This document shows, piece by piece, positions 1 to 11,865 of a stretch of 64,000 bases of DNA (positions within the stretch are counted from its first letter, which is position 1; every line of letters starts with the position of its first letter). Below the pieces are notes generated by a model. That model searched no databases. It was not told where the DNA came from and saw nothing but the letters and a program-made list of their open reading frames with translations. Origin of the DNA: Polytrichum commune. Its lineage: Eukaryota > Streptophyta > Polytrichopsida > Polytrichales > Polytrichaceae. Position numbers and translations under genes: made by a program. The stretch is from positions 36,892,001-36,956,000 of the forward strand of contig OX485806.1 of the NCBI GenBank assembly GCA_950295325.1, read 5' to 3'.

Positions 1-1290
1 TAGAAAGCCGACTTGTTATACTAGTTTACACTCCTTGTTCAACCTTGATGGTTTTGATGAATTATGAGTGGAGGGGATACAAAACGTGTCACAAGTCAGA
101 GGGGATTTCGGCACAGTGTTCCAGGTTTCCTCGAGGAGCGATTGTTTAGGCTCACCTCAATTACAGTGAGGTTCAAGTCCTAGCAATTAGAAGTCCGAAG
201 CGCATTGTCGCTAATGACGGTACTCTGACTGGCCGACAACACGGCGTCGACATACGCAATTGCACCCGAAGTTCCGAACCCAATTCCCCTAGCCTCGACG
301 TATTTTAACTTTAGGGTTTAGCGTCAGTGTGGACATCTACATGTCCGACCAGACATCCTGAACAACACATTCAGTGGCGCCGTGGACATATGCCCGTCCA
401 ATGAAACGTCTGCATTCTCTTGCGCGCATTGCCAAAAACATTACTACCCTATGCCACAACATTGTCGGGAGCAAGGAAGTGCAAAAACTGGAGGTGAAAG
501 AGTGACATACCTCCAGGACTGCTGCCGAGCACTCATCCTGCGGCTGTGCTCCGACTCCACTGCCGCCTCCTACGAAGTGCTGACCTCAATTACGCGGCCC
601 CGCTTCGCCATAGGTGAGCCATGCCTTGACAACTCCCTGCTTTTGGGCATGTGCACTCACCTCACGTCCTCCCTGGCCTTCGACCTCCTCTCTCCAGCAG
701 CTCGTTTGTGTTGCCTCAGTGCTGCAACATCCACCTCGGGGGGTGGCACATCAGGTGGAGAGCTCACCTTGCGCTTGCTGCTCCGATCCCGCGGCCGCAT
801 CATCTTCGAACACGGGGAGCAGCACCACAACACAGACTCAACGACGCGGATGAGAGGCCGCATGTTATGAGAGGAGGGCGTGACCTAAAAATTTATGTGG
901 CATTCCCTAAATATTTTGGGAAGAAGTTTGTTTTTTATAGCTAACCACAAGTAGTTGCCCATTCTCCAACCTTTTTTTCCTGGGCAGCACTTTAACTCTG
1001 CCCGCCGCAACTATATACATGCAGAGAATATGACTTGTGGGGATGACGTGGCGTTATTGTGCTTCCCGACGCCCTGCCGTAGAACGTCAGCATATTTTAA
1101 ATGACATCCCCAAAAACATGCCTATCCTTCCTAACATCGCCATGTCGTGCATAATGATCTGACATGTTTCCCGCAACGTCCAATAAAATCTACAATTCTG
1201 AGGGCGTTAATTGCCGAACATAGTGACATCTCTGAAAGCATCACTTGTTTCCATAAAACGACCCCAAAAACGCGGGTTTCTTATAGTGTA
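1..1290. other. No recognised gene; GC-rich island at about 480-870
   Basis: I recognise no gene here. The stretch at about 480-870 is clearly more GC- and CpG-rich than its AT-rich surroundings and is open in several frames on both strands, including a basic minus-strand frame with the run RSSKRKVSSPPD. It could be a fragment of a host exon or a gene-derived repeat. No splice signals or family motif let me choose a strand. Confidence 0.3.
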
Positions 1291-1302
1291 TGTTTCTCAC
1301 TA

Positions 1303-1350
1303 CGTGTGTGTATGTGTGTGTGTGGGGGGGGGGGCGGGGGGTTGGGTTAA
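1303..1350. repeat. TG microsatellite running into a G tract
   Basis: A (TG)n run passes directly into a run of about ten G and a second G-rich block. It is simple low-complexity sequence. The ORFs through it are not genes. Confidence 0.85.
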
Positions 1351-1559
1351 AAGGATCCATCCGTGTATATGCATTATTGGGGGTAAATTGGGGGGGTTGG
1401 ATGTGGTGGTATTCGGCTGGGAGGGGTGTATTGTTGTCCATATCTTTGAGAGGGTCTACTTTAGGTGTATTTTTCCATTTGATGGGTTTTGCTTCAAACT
1501 TACATGATTTTGGATATTGGTAATTGAAGTCCTCAAGGATATAGCCTACAAACACAATC

Positions 1560-2180
1560 ATTTACTGTGAGGATAATGTAGTCCCAAACTAAAACATCCC
1601 TTAAAATATGCTCTACTTTGATTTCTACTGATGATAATTGCCAAATTGCACAATATTACTTGATGGATTAATTATAAACTGAGAAACATTTACAATTTAC
1701 ATCCATAAATATTAGTTGGGCAAATGGCATCCTGGAGTGGAGAGACACACACATATTTTTTGGAAGATGCATTTTAGATGTACTGATGCTAATAAATAAA
1801 GGGGATTGTTGAGTTGACCACAAAATGGTTAAAACAACCACAATCAATATGTAAGGTGTTGACGATTGGGCTTTGACTTGTCATCCAAGTTGGCCAAGTT
1901 TATAAATTTACACACAAAGATAATATTGTGCTCTTCTTCATGTGTGGAATGAAAAATCAAAATTTGACAGATCATGGTATCACACAAAACGTCTTTGTGG
2001 TCATTTAAACAAACTATGTGGTTGTTTCAACAAGTCTCTAAATGAATTTCAATGTGCAAATATAATGGCTAGAACATATCATGAGAGTGGACATTCCACT
2101 CTCATGTATCATAGTAGAGTATTTTGGAATTTCAAATGTCTCAGAGGTTCCACTCTTTATACCATGTAGAAATATGAGTG
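1560..2180. repeat. Old dispersed repeat, partner of 8400-9160
   Basis: Several blocks recur in the same order at 8400-9160. Examples are AATGTAGTCC followed by TTGCCAAATTGCACAA, and further on TCTCATGTATCATA followed by TATTTTGG. The copies are strongly diverged and separated by unrelated sequence, as expected of an ancient interspersed repeat. No coding potential or terminal structure is visible. Confidence 0.55.
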
Positions 2181-2605
2181 CAAAAAATGTATATTACTTG
2201 AGGTATTATCATACTTAGTATATATAAGAGGGAGGTATTTGTTTTCTCTAGTGTGAATAAAATGGTTACCAATTTCTTTGAAGTAAAGGTAGATGTACAA
2301 AAAGGGCCTGCACAAACAAGGAAAGAAAGGAAAAGAAAAGAAAAAACTGATAATAGATTTCTTTTTGTTTTTTAGGGCTAAATTATTATTCAAGGTAAAA
2401 CCTATGGAATGAAAAAACCTTCAATAACTTTCTCAAGGAAATTGACAGTGGATTGTAACATTTCAATGTAATAAAGACACGTTTTTTTCTTTCATAATTT
2501 AGGTATTTTCACGGAGACAATTTTCATGTTGGATTGGGAATTGTAGTGTAAATACATGAGTCTCTTATCTAGAGAATCATTAATATGTATATTTTTTCTT
2601 AATGA

Positions 2606-2818
2606 ATAGGGAGAACCGACCGCTGGTTATAAATGAATTGGTTGAGTTTAAAAAATAAGTAGTTGAAGTTCAAGACTTCAGGAAAATTACCGATCATTTT
2701 AAAGGATTCTATGGAATATACCTCAAATTAAAAAAGGAAAACCAAAATATCACAATAAGTAACGGGTTGGACTTGGAAACACTTGGATTTGATTGATTAT
2801 GCCCAAAAATACTCAATG
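2606..2818. mobile_element. Degenerate copy of a small ~226-bp MITE family
   Basis: It matches the better preserved element at 45208-45433 along its length. Shared blocks include GGGAGAACCG near the left end, TTGAAGTTCAAGACT in the middle and GATTATGCCCAAAAAT at the right end. The terminal repeats are eroded here, so the boundaries are approximate. A third, interrupted member lies at about 12060-12400. Confidence 0.6.
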
Positions 2819-3313
2819 AACATTATTTTTTCTCTATATAATGTTTTTTTTGTATATATGGGATTATATTTCATAGTCACCCATGCATGTCATTTAGAGG
2901 TCCAGTGAAGAGTGCCTACTTGTTGGCTAACCCCCTTTTGATCTTATAATATCATGACATATTCAACTTAAAAATGAAGACATGTAACTCAAATACATGT
3001 TTTTATGCATGAAAAGGTCCAATTTGGACATCCTAGATGCTGACGGGTTAACTCCCTTCCTAACAAAGCTTATTCCTCCACATGCTTGCCGTCACTTTTA
3101 TGTGGAGTAAGGGAGCCAACATATGAGAGGGTAGAATTGTCTTGTTGTCCCACATGAATGTTGGAATGTGGCCATCCTCGCAGTTACCCATTTTGAATGT
3201 TGCATGAGTGGATTCGATGAACTTCATATCTTGAGATTGTAGGAAAATGAAATCTATCCAAAATAATGAGAATTTTGTGCAAGGTTTAAATAAAGTGCCA
3301 CTCCACAAAAGAT
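2819..3313. other. No recognised feature
   Basis: This is AT-rich sequence with only short frames. I see no motif, repeat boundary or RNA gene. Confidence 0.5.
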
Positions 3314-4469
3314 TACCGTACGTTAAGGGCAGCTTCGGCGCTCTCTTGCCGAATAATTATTAAAAGTGAAAAAACAGTGTTCGGCGGCAAAAAAAAAATT
3401 ACTAAAAATTTCGGCATTTTAAATAGTTTAATAATGCAATTTCGGCATACATCCAAGAAGTTATTATCTAACAGTAAACAAGGATGTTCATTCACGATTT
3501 CACAATTTGTGTGAAGAGTTTTACAAAAGATATAAATCTTTCACGACTTTGTGAAGAGTTGAGAATGCTCTGTGCTTTATACAAGTAGAGTGGAGTTGTG
3601 TTCAACAATGCATATGGGATATGTAAAGTTTGAGGTGAAGCACCTAGTTAGACTTCATTTTTATAACACGCATAACTTTTGCATAGAGTCTTCAAATGAC
3701 ATAAAATTTGTTGGAGGTGAAAGATTACTTGATTTCTAAACTTTTCTTAGAGAAACAAAATTCCAAAAAAGTTGATCTTCTATGCACAAATGAGCTCCGA
3801 AAAACTGTTATGAACGCATTTTAATTTTTTGATCTTTACACGGCTGCAATGTTTTGTCCATATCTTTCACATAAAGACTTATTTTGACACAAAACTTGTT
3901 GGAGGTGGAAGATTACTTGAAATCTAAACTTTTCTTAGAGCAACAAAATTCCAAAAATGTTGATCTTCTATGCACAAATGAGCTCTGAAAAACTGTTATG
4001 AACGCATTTTAATGTTTTGATCTTTACACGGCTGGAATGTTTTGTCCATATCTTTCGCATAAAGACTTATTTTGACACAAAACTTGTTGGAGGTGGAAGA
4101 TTACTTGATTTCTCAACTTTTGTTAGTTGGACAAAATTCTATAAAACTTCATCTTCTATGCTCAATTGGACTCCAAAAAATTGTGTACAACACATTTGAA
4201 AAGCCTCACTTAGAGTCTTTCTTAACCCATATTCTTTGTGGACTAATGTAAGTGAGCTTGATTACAAAATGAGCAGCTTCTCTCCTTCAAAATTCATATA
4301 TGCTTCCAGTGTAAGTAAAATTCTAGTGAGAAGTTAAAATTTCTTACTTTTCGGCAATTTTGAAAATTAATTAATTTTATATTCGGCAAAAAATGTCAAT
4401 AATTTTCCAAAATTTTCGGCATCTATTTTTAGAATTAATTTGTGCCGAAGCTGCCCTTAACGTACGGTA
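3314..4469. mobile_element. Non-autonomous DNA transposon with perfect 26-bp TIRs
   Basis: The first 26 bases (beginning TACCGTACGTTAAGGGCAG) are repeated as an exact reverse complement at 4444-4469. Inside each end lie multiple subterminal TTCGGCA/TGCCGAA motifs, such as at 3335-3450 and 4350-4450, which look like transposase-binding sites. There is no coding capacity. If the outermost TA on each side is the target duplication, the element is TA-inserting. Otherwise no TSD is obvious, so I leave the superfamily open. The centre holds a 188-bp tandem repeat. Confidence 0.85.
3690..4130. repeat. 188-bp tandem repeat inside the TIR element
   Basis: The phrase TTGGAGGTG(G/A)AAGATTAC recurs at about 3711, 3899 and 4087, exactly 188 bp apart. 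The material between (for example CTTCTATGCACAAATGAGCT and TGATCTTTACACGGCTG) is repeated with few changes. About 2.3 units are present. Confidence 0.85.
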
Positions 4470-5214
4470 GTCTAAAATACAACAATCTCGTGTCCCACAC
4501 CATGCAAATTAATTTTCATCCGCTCAAATGGAAGTTAACTTCCGATTCAAAAGTAGAGTGGCAGTCAAGTCCTCCTCCTCAAAGTCAAGTCCCCCTCACA
4601 ATCATGCCGGTTACTAATTCTTGTATTCCAACAAACATCAACGCACAATTCCATGTGGAGGGTGACATTCAAGTAGATATGGACAAACTAATTGTCCAAA
4701 AATGATAAATGACGTGCACTTGTGGGGACAAACACATCAAACGACAACAACAAAAACAACAACACAACAACAAGAACTTCAAATGCTTGCATTCCATGTT
4801 CACCAACACCACATTTGTGTAGTTTTGCGCGGTTGGGAATTGTCCGAAATTCATGCATAAATCCACATAATCTTGAATCCTAGGTCATCCCCATGTCGTC
4901 CTGAGATGGTGTATCATCTATCTAACCCGGTGGAAGTTAGTGATTTCGAACGAAGAAGGGGAAATTGATTTTTGCTACATCCAGAAGATGTCAAAAAACA
5001 TGAGTTAAAGATACGGGCGTTATTTTTTCTTTTCTTTTCTTTTCTTTCTTCAAAAAGCATGAGCCTGCAAGCTGCCGTGGGCGGAGGTTTACATGGTGAG
5101 AGGTGTGGTTTGATGGGAAGGAGAGGATCTTGCAACCCGAATGGGATGACTTTGGTGAAGCACGAGGGTGGAGGAAGGCTACCACGAACACGCCCAAGCT
5201 CAAGGTGGGAAAAG
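4470..5214. other. No recognised gene
   Basis: No frame here has a recognisable domain. Short low-complexity tracts occur at 4738-4775 (CAACAA-type) and 5028-5048 (TTTTC-type). The flanks of the element at 5215-5738 could be remnants of older coding DNA, but I cannot support a product. Confidence 0.4.
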
Positions 5215-5738
5215 CCCGGGGTGGCAACTCAAACAAATAATTACAGGGGGCTCGTCCAAAAATTTCACAAAGGTATAGATTATGTACACATAATCATACA
5301 TATAATATGGAATATGTTTAAGATAGTCTACAACTTTCAACAATTGAAGAGGGGTTGAAGAGTTTCAGAAGAGAAGCGGGAGGGAAGCCACTGAGAGAAG
5401 TCAGGAAGGGAGTTAGGGTTAGGGCTTCCAAGCCAAAATAATCTGCATTATCTTCAAATTTTTGTAGATTACATAAATTATAATTAGGTATGATGGAGAC
5501 CAGATTATGGACTAGCCCCCCTGTCCAAGAGAAAGTCCACATTATTTTCAAATTATGCATGTATTATAATACATAGACATGTTCAAACCAAAAAATTATT
5601 ACGTATTATGGACGGTCTCAATGTGCACTACATCACTCCATTCTAAGTTCTGTAAAATTGTTCTTTGATATGAACGTGCAAGAATAATATGGATGGATTA
5701 TGTGTTACAAATTATTTTGCACTAGTTGCCACCCCGGG
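5215..5738. mobile_element. Putative MITE with CCCGGGGTGGCAACT inverted ends
   Basis: The left end CCCGGGGTGGCAACT is mirrored at the right end as AGTTGCCACCCCGGG, with further inverted similarity (AAATAATT) just inside. The flanks GGGAAAAG and GGGGAAAG resemble an imperfect 8-bp duplication. The body is AT-rich and non-coding and contains an inner inverted pair around CAGGGGGGCT. It is probably a small hAT-like element, but the TSD is not clean. Confidence 0.6.
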
Positions 5739-6059
5739 GGGGAAAGGTGAGTCCCACATCTCTAACACTGCAAGGCACAGGAGGAATGTGGCTCTTTCCC
5801 AATTTCAGAGCCCCAGACAACTCAATTTCTCCAATAAGAGTGAACATTATGAAAAGAGGGTACAATTTGCCACACTATTTCATATTCTCTCAGAAGGAAG
5901 GTTGGCCCATGGCTGAGGATGAGAAAAGGTTTGGCGTTTACTCTTTACCTATTGGTTTTTTCTTGGCTACTGTACTTCATCCATAAACCTCATCAAAATC
6001 GTAGAATATTTGTTTTTTGTTACATTTTCAGAATCACAAATAGCCGATGCATGTTATAG
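5739..6059. other. No recognised gene
   Basis: Open frames of 75-86 codons overlap in different phases and carry no family motif. I treat them as chance. Confidence 0.4.
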
Positions 6060-6285
6060 AAATTTTAAAATCAATGGACTAGGAGAAGCAACATCTAGGT
6101 TCAAAATAGCCAGTTAGAATGCCAACTTCAGGAAAAAGAAAAACAAAACAAAACAAGTAAACATCAAAATGTAGGCTAAAAAGGGTTTAAAAAAGGTTAT
6201 TAAGAGTTTTGAAGCGTTTAGTCACGTTGCCCTTGTTAGGACTCAAGGTTGTGAATACTTAACTTTATGCCTCATTACCTTAGTT
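6060..6285. repeat. Dispersed repeat, partner of 11645-11865
   Basis: GGAGAAGCAACATCTAGGTT begins a block that recurs in the same order at 11670, and both copies share the later phrases AGTCAC(G/A)TT and CTCAAGGTTG/CACAAGGTTG. The two are diverged old copies of one interspersed repeat. No coding potential is visible. Confidence 0.7.
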
Positions 6286-7015
6286 GAGGTAATGGGGGGG
6301 GGGGACCCCTTTAAGAGGGTGATGTTGGGGCTTGCCACGGGGAGGTCACTTAGTGCATTTTAAAAACGACGTGCGGCATAATATAGGGAGGATTAAAATC
6401 ATTTGACATAAAAATTATAAAAGAATTCCAAATAATGAAGGGTCCATTAAAAGTACATAAGCCCATTACAAGTAAAATAGATAGGTATAAAATATGGGCC
6501 ATTCCCTTTTAGTAAAAATAATATAGGGGCTGAAAATAAGGATCTTAGGATGTATGTTTAGTAGAATCAATTTCATACGCATGCCTCACGAGGGATGGAT
6601 GAAAAATTACTCATCATTCACCCAAAAATGGATGAAATTGGAAGCCTAACTCTATGCCCGACTTCTTTTGGTGGTTTTTCTCTCCTTCTCTTTTGAAACT
6701 CTTCAACCCGATTGTAGGGCGCCCGTTTGTGCACAACATTTGAGCCTCACCGTTGTGTTTAGGGTTTAGGATTGCTTGTCGTCATCCTCTTCTCCAATCT
6801 TGTGTAGAGTTTTTTAGCCAGGCTGCGTGATCTGATGCGGAAACCTTGAAGAGTAGGTCTGAAACGATCCACAGAGATTAGTGATCATTGAGTGTCATGG
6901 TTATTCTAATTGTTAGTTAGATTCTGCTCCCGAGCTTTGCAGGAACTAAGCATAGCGCAGGCAGAGAGTACCAAATTGAATATCGCGTTACCAATATCCA
7001 GGCCGTAACAAATTT

Positions 7016-7156
7016 AAGTATGATCACACTGATAGCAAATGGATTGATGTAGATTGCATTATATCTATGGTAACCATGAGCTACAATTCTACAAATGAGG
7101 TGTACACTCTTGATAGGAATGATTCAGAGCAACTGCCCAAGTTTGTGACAGAATGA
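7016..7156 (+). pseudogene. Captured gene fragment inside the hAT-like element
   Basis: A 46-codon open stretch ending in TGA reads as ordinary protein (KYDHTDSKWIDVDC..., ...EVYTLDRNDSEQLPKFVTE). It lies in the part of the element that is absent from the related copy at 19618-20115, so I infer host sequence captured by the transposon. I do not recognise the family. It may be the 3' end of a larger exon whose upstream part (around 6950-7010) is in another phase. Confidence 0.4.
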
Positions 7157-7250
7157 ACTATATAAGATTCATGACCAAGCTTAAAGTGTTTCACATTATA
7201 TGGTTTTGGTCTTCACTAGCATGTAAAGTGATTTTGAATAAAGGATTTTT

Positions 7251-7325
7251 ATGGAGCGGGTGTTGTGTTTGTGAACACACACACAATCTTGTTGTGTTTG
7301 TAAACACACACTCAATCATGTTGTG
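7251..7325. repeat. Two-unit ~32-bp tandem repeat
   Basis: TTGTGTTTGTGAACACACAC is followed after 32 bp by TTGTGTTTGTAAACACACAC. Each unit is locally palindromic around GTTTGTNAACAC. It is a small local duplication within the hAT-like element. Confidence 0.7.
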
Positions 7326-7678
7326 TTCCATCCTAAGTCTTCTTTTTGTATTTTCACTTTAAGTTTTTGTACTTGGTTTTTGCAATGGTACGTAATTTTT
7401 ATATTTTTTTGTTGCCATGCGTTTCCCATCACTTTTGCATTGCATACATTCTTAAATTCAGTTTTTTTAATTAAGAGGAATATAGACTACAAAAAATTTC
7501 AATGACATGGGCATTATAAGTAATGGTAGGGTACAAAAAAATAGGCCATTTTAGAATATTATGTAATTATAGGGAGCTTTTAATTCGTGCCTTGGAGGTA
7601 AATAGCCCCTAAACAAATACCCCTCCGCCGCACGTGGTACACAAAAATCCTACTGAGTGACCTCCCCGTGGGGCTTGC

Positions 7679-8399
7679 TTAACATGTGTGTAAAACCGAA
7701 TGTGACGTCATCCAACTTTGTGACATAAGGCAATATTTACAAAAATAGCAATGCTACCCAATGAACAACTTATGAACAAACTCAAGTGCATCACATCGAT
7801 CCTTGAACTTAGGTAAGTACTTTTCTCAAATGTATTTGTCGCAAAACAAAAGCAATATGTACATGTCTTCGCACCTCACCCTCAAAGTGTTGAATCTATA
7901 CATCCAAATATGTGACACGACAAGATAAAGGCTACAACTTATAATTCCTCTTTTGGGAAGTGGAATTGGTTGATGTCCTTTATGCATGATATATGGCCCT
8001 ACTGGTGATGGTGGGGAGAGGATTCATAGAAGGTCAGTTTTGCATGAATTTTGTAGATCATTTTAGACATAAAAGACATAAATTCAAACTTACGTATTTT
8101 TTCTATACTAAGTCATATCTATTTGAAATACGATCTCAACTTGAGTGTGTGAGAGAGAGAGGGGATATACAATTATGAAACTGGTCATTATTAGGAAAAT
8201 GTGAAGACCTCTAAAACCCTAATTACTATTAATTGGGTACCTTCAACATTATTGATCTAAGTGTTCCACCAAAAACCACCAAACTTATCTACCTCACAAG
8301 TTTATGGTCAATCACCACAAGCCCAATATATTAAGTAATTTTCTTCAAATTTACATCATTTTGGATGCCAGGTCGTGAAGCCCTCTAGAGTCTGACTTA
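7679..8399. other. No recognised gene; short repeat shared with 12400-12465
   Basis: The block around 7690-7740 (ATCCAACTTTGTGACATAAG) recurs with changes at 12418-12465, so it belongs to a dispersed repeat. Nothing else is recognisable. Confidence 0.5.
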
Positions 8400-9160
8400 T
8401 TTTTATCTAAGAAAAATGTAGTCCTAAAACTCAAATATTGCTTTTAAAATATCACTCCAGTTTAATTGACGTCGAATGCCAAATTGCACAAATAATCATG
8501 ATGCATTAGTCTTATCCATAAAGTAAAGCAGAATGAAACCATGGGTTTAGTCTGAAACCCTAACTTTATGCAAATTAAAACAAAGTCATCCAATTTCTTT
8601 TAATGCTTAAATTACCATATATAAATAATGGTGGTGGGCTAGTAAAAACAAGCTTGTCCTACTAGGATGGGTGGGCCAAGGTAGCCTTGCACATGTCAAT
8701 TTGAGATTTAGGATAGTGGGTCCCATGCGCATACCCTATTTTAGGTATTAGAATTCTCTCAAAGTTTGAGAGATGAAAAGAAAAGGTCCCAAAAATTTCA
8801 CATACTTTCACAATAGGCTCCAGTACACAACAAGCTAATGAATTCTTCGTAGAAAGTTTTCTCAAAGAAGGATCAAACCCATGGTTCCGTCCCTCTTTGA
8901 TAGACTGTACGGATAACTCTATTGGTACACTCTTTGTAAAACATAATGATTCATCTATGATCTTGAGTTGTTTAGTGAAGAAATGATCTGATGGAGTGGA
9001 GAGCCTCATACACTGTAAATCCCTTGGAAGATGAATTGATATAGAATGACACAATAAATATATTTCTACTGTGAAAATCGAATGCTTGTACATGTCATGA
9101 GGGTATCCACTCCTCTCTCATGTATCATATTATTTTGGGGTTGCAAATGATCCAAGACCT
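8400..9160. repeat. Old dispersed repeat, partner of 1560-2180
   Basis: It shares ordered, diverged blocks with 1560-2180. A 143-codon minus-strand frame (8662-9093) falls inside this repeat. It has no recognisable domain, and its span is better explained by the repeat. Confidence 0.5.
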
Positions 9161-9673
9161 TAAATATTTCTTCAAGCATCTCCAATTTCATTAATACATA
9201 GCAAGAGCAAGCATTAAAGAGGCTTGTTCTCCTTCTTTCAACAATTTTATCACTACCATAGTTGTTGCCAAGTTAGAGGACTTCCTGTTTCAAGCAATGG
9301 CAGGGTACCACAAAGTTCTTTCATATGAGACCATGATCCAAAAGTCCTTGATGATATCATCAAGTATCAACAATTAAGCGTCATAATTGTTTCAATATCT
9401 ATACTAATAATAACATATAGTTTTAGTTTTATCCATTTCAAATTGCAAAATGAAAATTTGAAGTGTTTAAAGTAGCCATGACGTCATGTCAAGACTGTAA
9501 AAGCTTCCAAAACCAAACATCTAGGATATCCTAAGATCTAACCATTTAAAAGCAAAAAAGGTGGTCGAATCTAGTTTGCACCTTCTAGAGATGGCAATGC
9601 CCCACTCTTGACTTTACTATTCTTTTCAACACTTTCAACAACCTCTCCTTCTACTGCACCTAAACGTAGAAAT

Positions 9674-10891
9674 TCATAGGAGTACATTATTACACATTGG
9701 AATCCTTGAGGTTGAACCTGTCCCTTGTGAAGGACAATGCATGTCAACCATGCCGGGCAAATCACTTGCAAACATGAAGTATGATTTGCTTTTATGATCA
9801 ACCATTCCAAAACTTTTGTTGTTCGTGCTTATTTCTTCAGGAGCTTGGTCTACGACTTGAAGTGTTGGATCTATTTCCAAGGCAATCATAGCTTTGGAAT
9901 TCGGTTGAAAATCAACTTGCTGTAAGGTAGAATTCATCTTGCAATCTTGGTCGTCCAAAGCACATGTTGGCATTGACCTTCCTTGCATAGTAGGTTTCTC
10001 TACAGAAGTACGAGTGCCATAAAGCTTTGACTGAGACGTTGAAATCTGAAATGAGTTGTCTACTATAGCTTTCGGATCACTTGACATGGTAGACTGCGTA
10101 GTGGAGTTTGAGACATGCTTACATGAGTCTTTGAAATTGAGAGTTGTTTGCTTCCCATATTGAATGACAGCAATGTCGTATGCTCGAGCAGCTTCCTCTG
10201 GAGTCTCATAGTTACCGAGCCACATCTTTCTCTTGGTCTTTCTTGAGACTTTGATTTCAGCAACCCAAGGATGTTTGCGCTCAGGACGCCAACGTACTCC
10301 TTTGTAGTGTGTGATGACTCCACCTATAAGTTGCTCCAATTCTCGAGTCATCACTCGTGTCATTGTCCTTTCTAATCTCCAAACTCTTCCACGCTTGGGT
10401 ACAAGAAAGTGTGTTGCACAAAGATCATAGCAGTTGGTTTGTGCCACAAAATTTACTTGCTCTCCTTGTTGAGAAAATAACAAAGAAAAACAATTATACA
10501 GAAAGTTTGACAATAGTCTTAAATTCTCGTTAAAGTGGGAAGGATCTAGCCCAAAAGATTGTAGTGAAGGTTCAAGGAAACCATGTGGATTTAATACACT
10601 TGAATCCAATATCAAAGAATGTCGGGGTGTTGTTGGTGAGATATTGTAATATGGTGATCCACTTGGATTTGACAAATACGAGACCGAAAGAAGCCCTATC
10701 TTTGTGCACATCTTCTCTTTGGAAAACGCAAATTGATCAAAAATGTTGAATGAAATAGATGAATTGATTATACGTGGAACAGAAACAAAACTTAGTTCAA
10801 AGAAATAATCACGCCATTGAGCATGAAACACTATTTTCTGAGAACCATTTTCAAGTGTAGAATCTTTACGTGTTGCTTTGGTGAGCTCCAT
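9674..10891 (-). CDS. AP2/ERF-type transcription factor, single AP2 domain
   Basis: The 405-codon frame carries one AP2 DNA-binding domain at about residues 195-253, recognised by HYKGVRWRPE, PWVAEIKV, KMWLGNYETPEEAARAYD and the closing TLNF. AP2/ERF proteins bind DNA through a three-stranded sheet and act in the nucleus. The usual YRGVR...WGKW stretch reads YKGVRWRPERKHPW, so the domain is divergent and cannot be placed in a named subgroup by eye. A basic run (RKTKRK, about 217-222) lies within the domain. The N-terminal ~190 residues and the C-terminal ~150 are Ser/Asn/Gln-rich and look non-globular, as is usual in this family. The first in-frame Met is at 10891; an intron or a later start cannot be excluded. 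It is the only apparently intact host-type gene in the window. Confidence 0.8.
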   Translation of the reverse strand: MELTKATRKDSTLENGSQKIVFHAQWRDYFFELSFVSVPRIINSSISFNIFDQFAFSKEKMCTKIGLLSVSYLSNPSGSPYYNISPTTPRHSLILDSSVLNPHGFLEPSLQSFGLDPSHFNENLRLLSNFLYNCFSLLFSQQGEQVNFVAQTNCYDLCATHFLVPKRGRVWRLERTMTRVMTRELEQLIGGVITHYKGVRWRPERKHPWVAEIKVSRKTKRKMWLGNYETPEEAARAYDIAVIQYGKQTTLNFKDSCKHVSNSTTQSTMSSDPKAIVDNSFQISTSQSKLYGTRTSVEKPTMQGRSMPTCALDDQDCKMNSTLQQVDFQPNSKAMIALEIDPTLQVVDQAPEEISTNNKSFGMVDHKSKSYFMFASDLPGMVDMHCPSQGTGSTSRIPMCNNVLL

Positions 10892-11644
10892 AACTTCGTG
10901 TACTTTGTCACTTTCAATGCTAACCTATAGGCTCAAAGAGCATAATATGGGAATATATACAACTCATGTCCAATTTGTAAATTGTATCTCTTAGTTGAGT
11001 ATACAAAGATACTTCCTTAATGGCTCTTTTTCATACCAACAATTTGTTACCATATTGCACGTTACAATTAAATGACATCTATAGATTTCATATCTTGATA
11101 TTTTGTCTGGCTTTGTCTTATCAAATGCTTACTTAAATTCATACTAAGTTCTACGTACAACAAAATCCACTTCATGACAACAAATTGTTCAATGCCAATC
11201 ATGGTAAAATAAAGATAAGAAGCATTGAACTTGAAGGATCTTAGCTTTCAAAAATTGTTTGATAGACCTTTCACAATTGTCAAGCTAGGAAACAAATGGT
11301 CTAGGAGATAGCACTGTAACGTTCAAGACTAAGAAGTGTCCAAAACATTGAACATCAACAAATCACTTGTCCTGAGCAAAGGATTCAAATCCGAGAGAGT
11401 GACTTGAAATGCTCTCAAGTGACATTGTGAATACTTGAAGGTTCGATATGCATGAACCCTCTCAATGACGAAGAGGCTTCTTTCCAATGCCAAGCTACAA
11501 ATAGTATGCGTTTGTCTCAGTATTCACTTTACGGCACACTTTGAGGTGGACCACCGTGCATGTACTTTTTTGACTTGCACATCATGCAACTTTCAAACAT
11601 GGCGTGTTGAAAGGTGGAAGTGATGACTATTATCAAGAATCTTT
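10892..11644. other. Upstream region of the AP2 gene, no features resolved
   Basis: This AT-rich region lies 5' of the AP2/ERF frame and should hold its promoter. I cannot point to a convincing TATA box or start site. Confidence 0.4.
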
Positions 11645-11865
11645 ATCGAGGAATGACTTGGGAGAAGCAACATCTAGGTTTGAAGTAGCTGATTAGACTA
11701 GCAACCTCCAAAGTAGACTATAATTAAATAGAAAAATAAATAAATAAATTGAACCATATGCAAAAAGAGGTTCAAAAAACAATGTTGATGGCTTCAAAAC
11801 ATTTAGTCACATTATCTTTGTTTAGAACACAAGGTTGAGAACACTTGACTTTCGTAACAATATTC
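11645..11865. repeat. Dispersed repeat, partner of 6060-6285
   Basis: Starts with GGAGAAGCAACATCTAGGTT and follows the order of blocks seen at 6060-6285, with an AAAT-rich insertion at about 11730-11750. Confidence 0.7.

Larger units (their letters stand above)
6336..7670. mobile_element. hAT-like non-autonomous element carrying foreign sequence (Pack-type)
   Basis: The ends are inverted (CACGGGGAGGTCACTTAGT at left, and the reverse complement reads CACGGGGAGGTCACTCAGT at right). Similarity continues inward to a shared ACGTGCGGC. A perfect 8-bp target duplication, GGGCTTGC, flanks it at 6328-6335 and 7671-7678. The ends and subterminal zones match the 498-bp element at 19618-20115 in inverted orientation, but about 850 bp (roughly 6660-7510) is extra. 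That extra block contains a gene-like fragment at 7016-7156. The 8-bp TSD and CA-starting TIR indicate the hAT superfamily. Confidence 0.9.

Noticed and set aside
125-195. tRNA-like GGTTCAAGTCC motif
   Set aside because: The T-loop-like word is present, but the flanking bases do not form a T stem of five pairs and no acceptor or anticodon arm can be drawn.
8662-9093. 143-codon minus-strand ORF as a gene
   Set aside because: It lies inside a diverged dispersed repeat, has no recognisable motif and has no matching frame in the partner copy.
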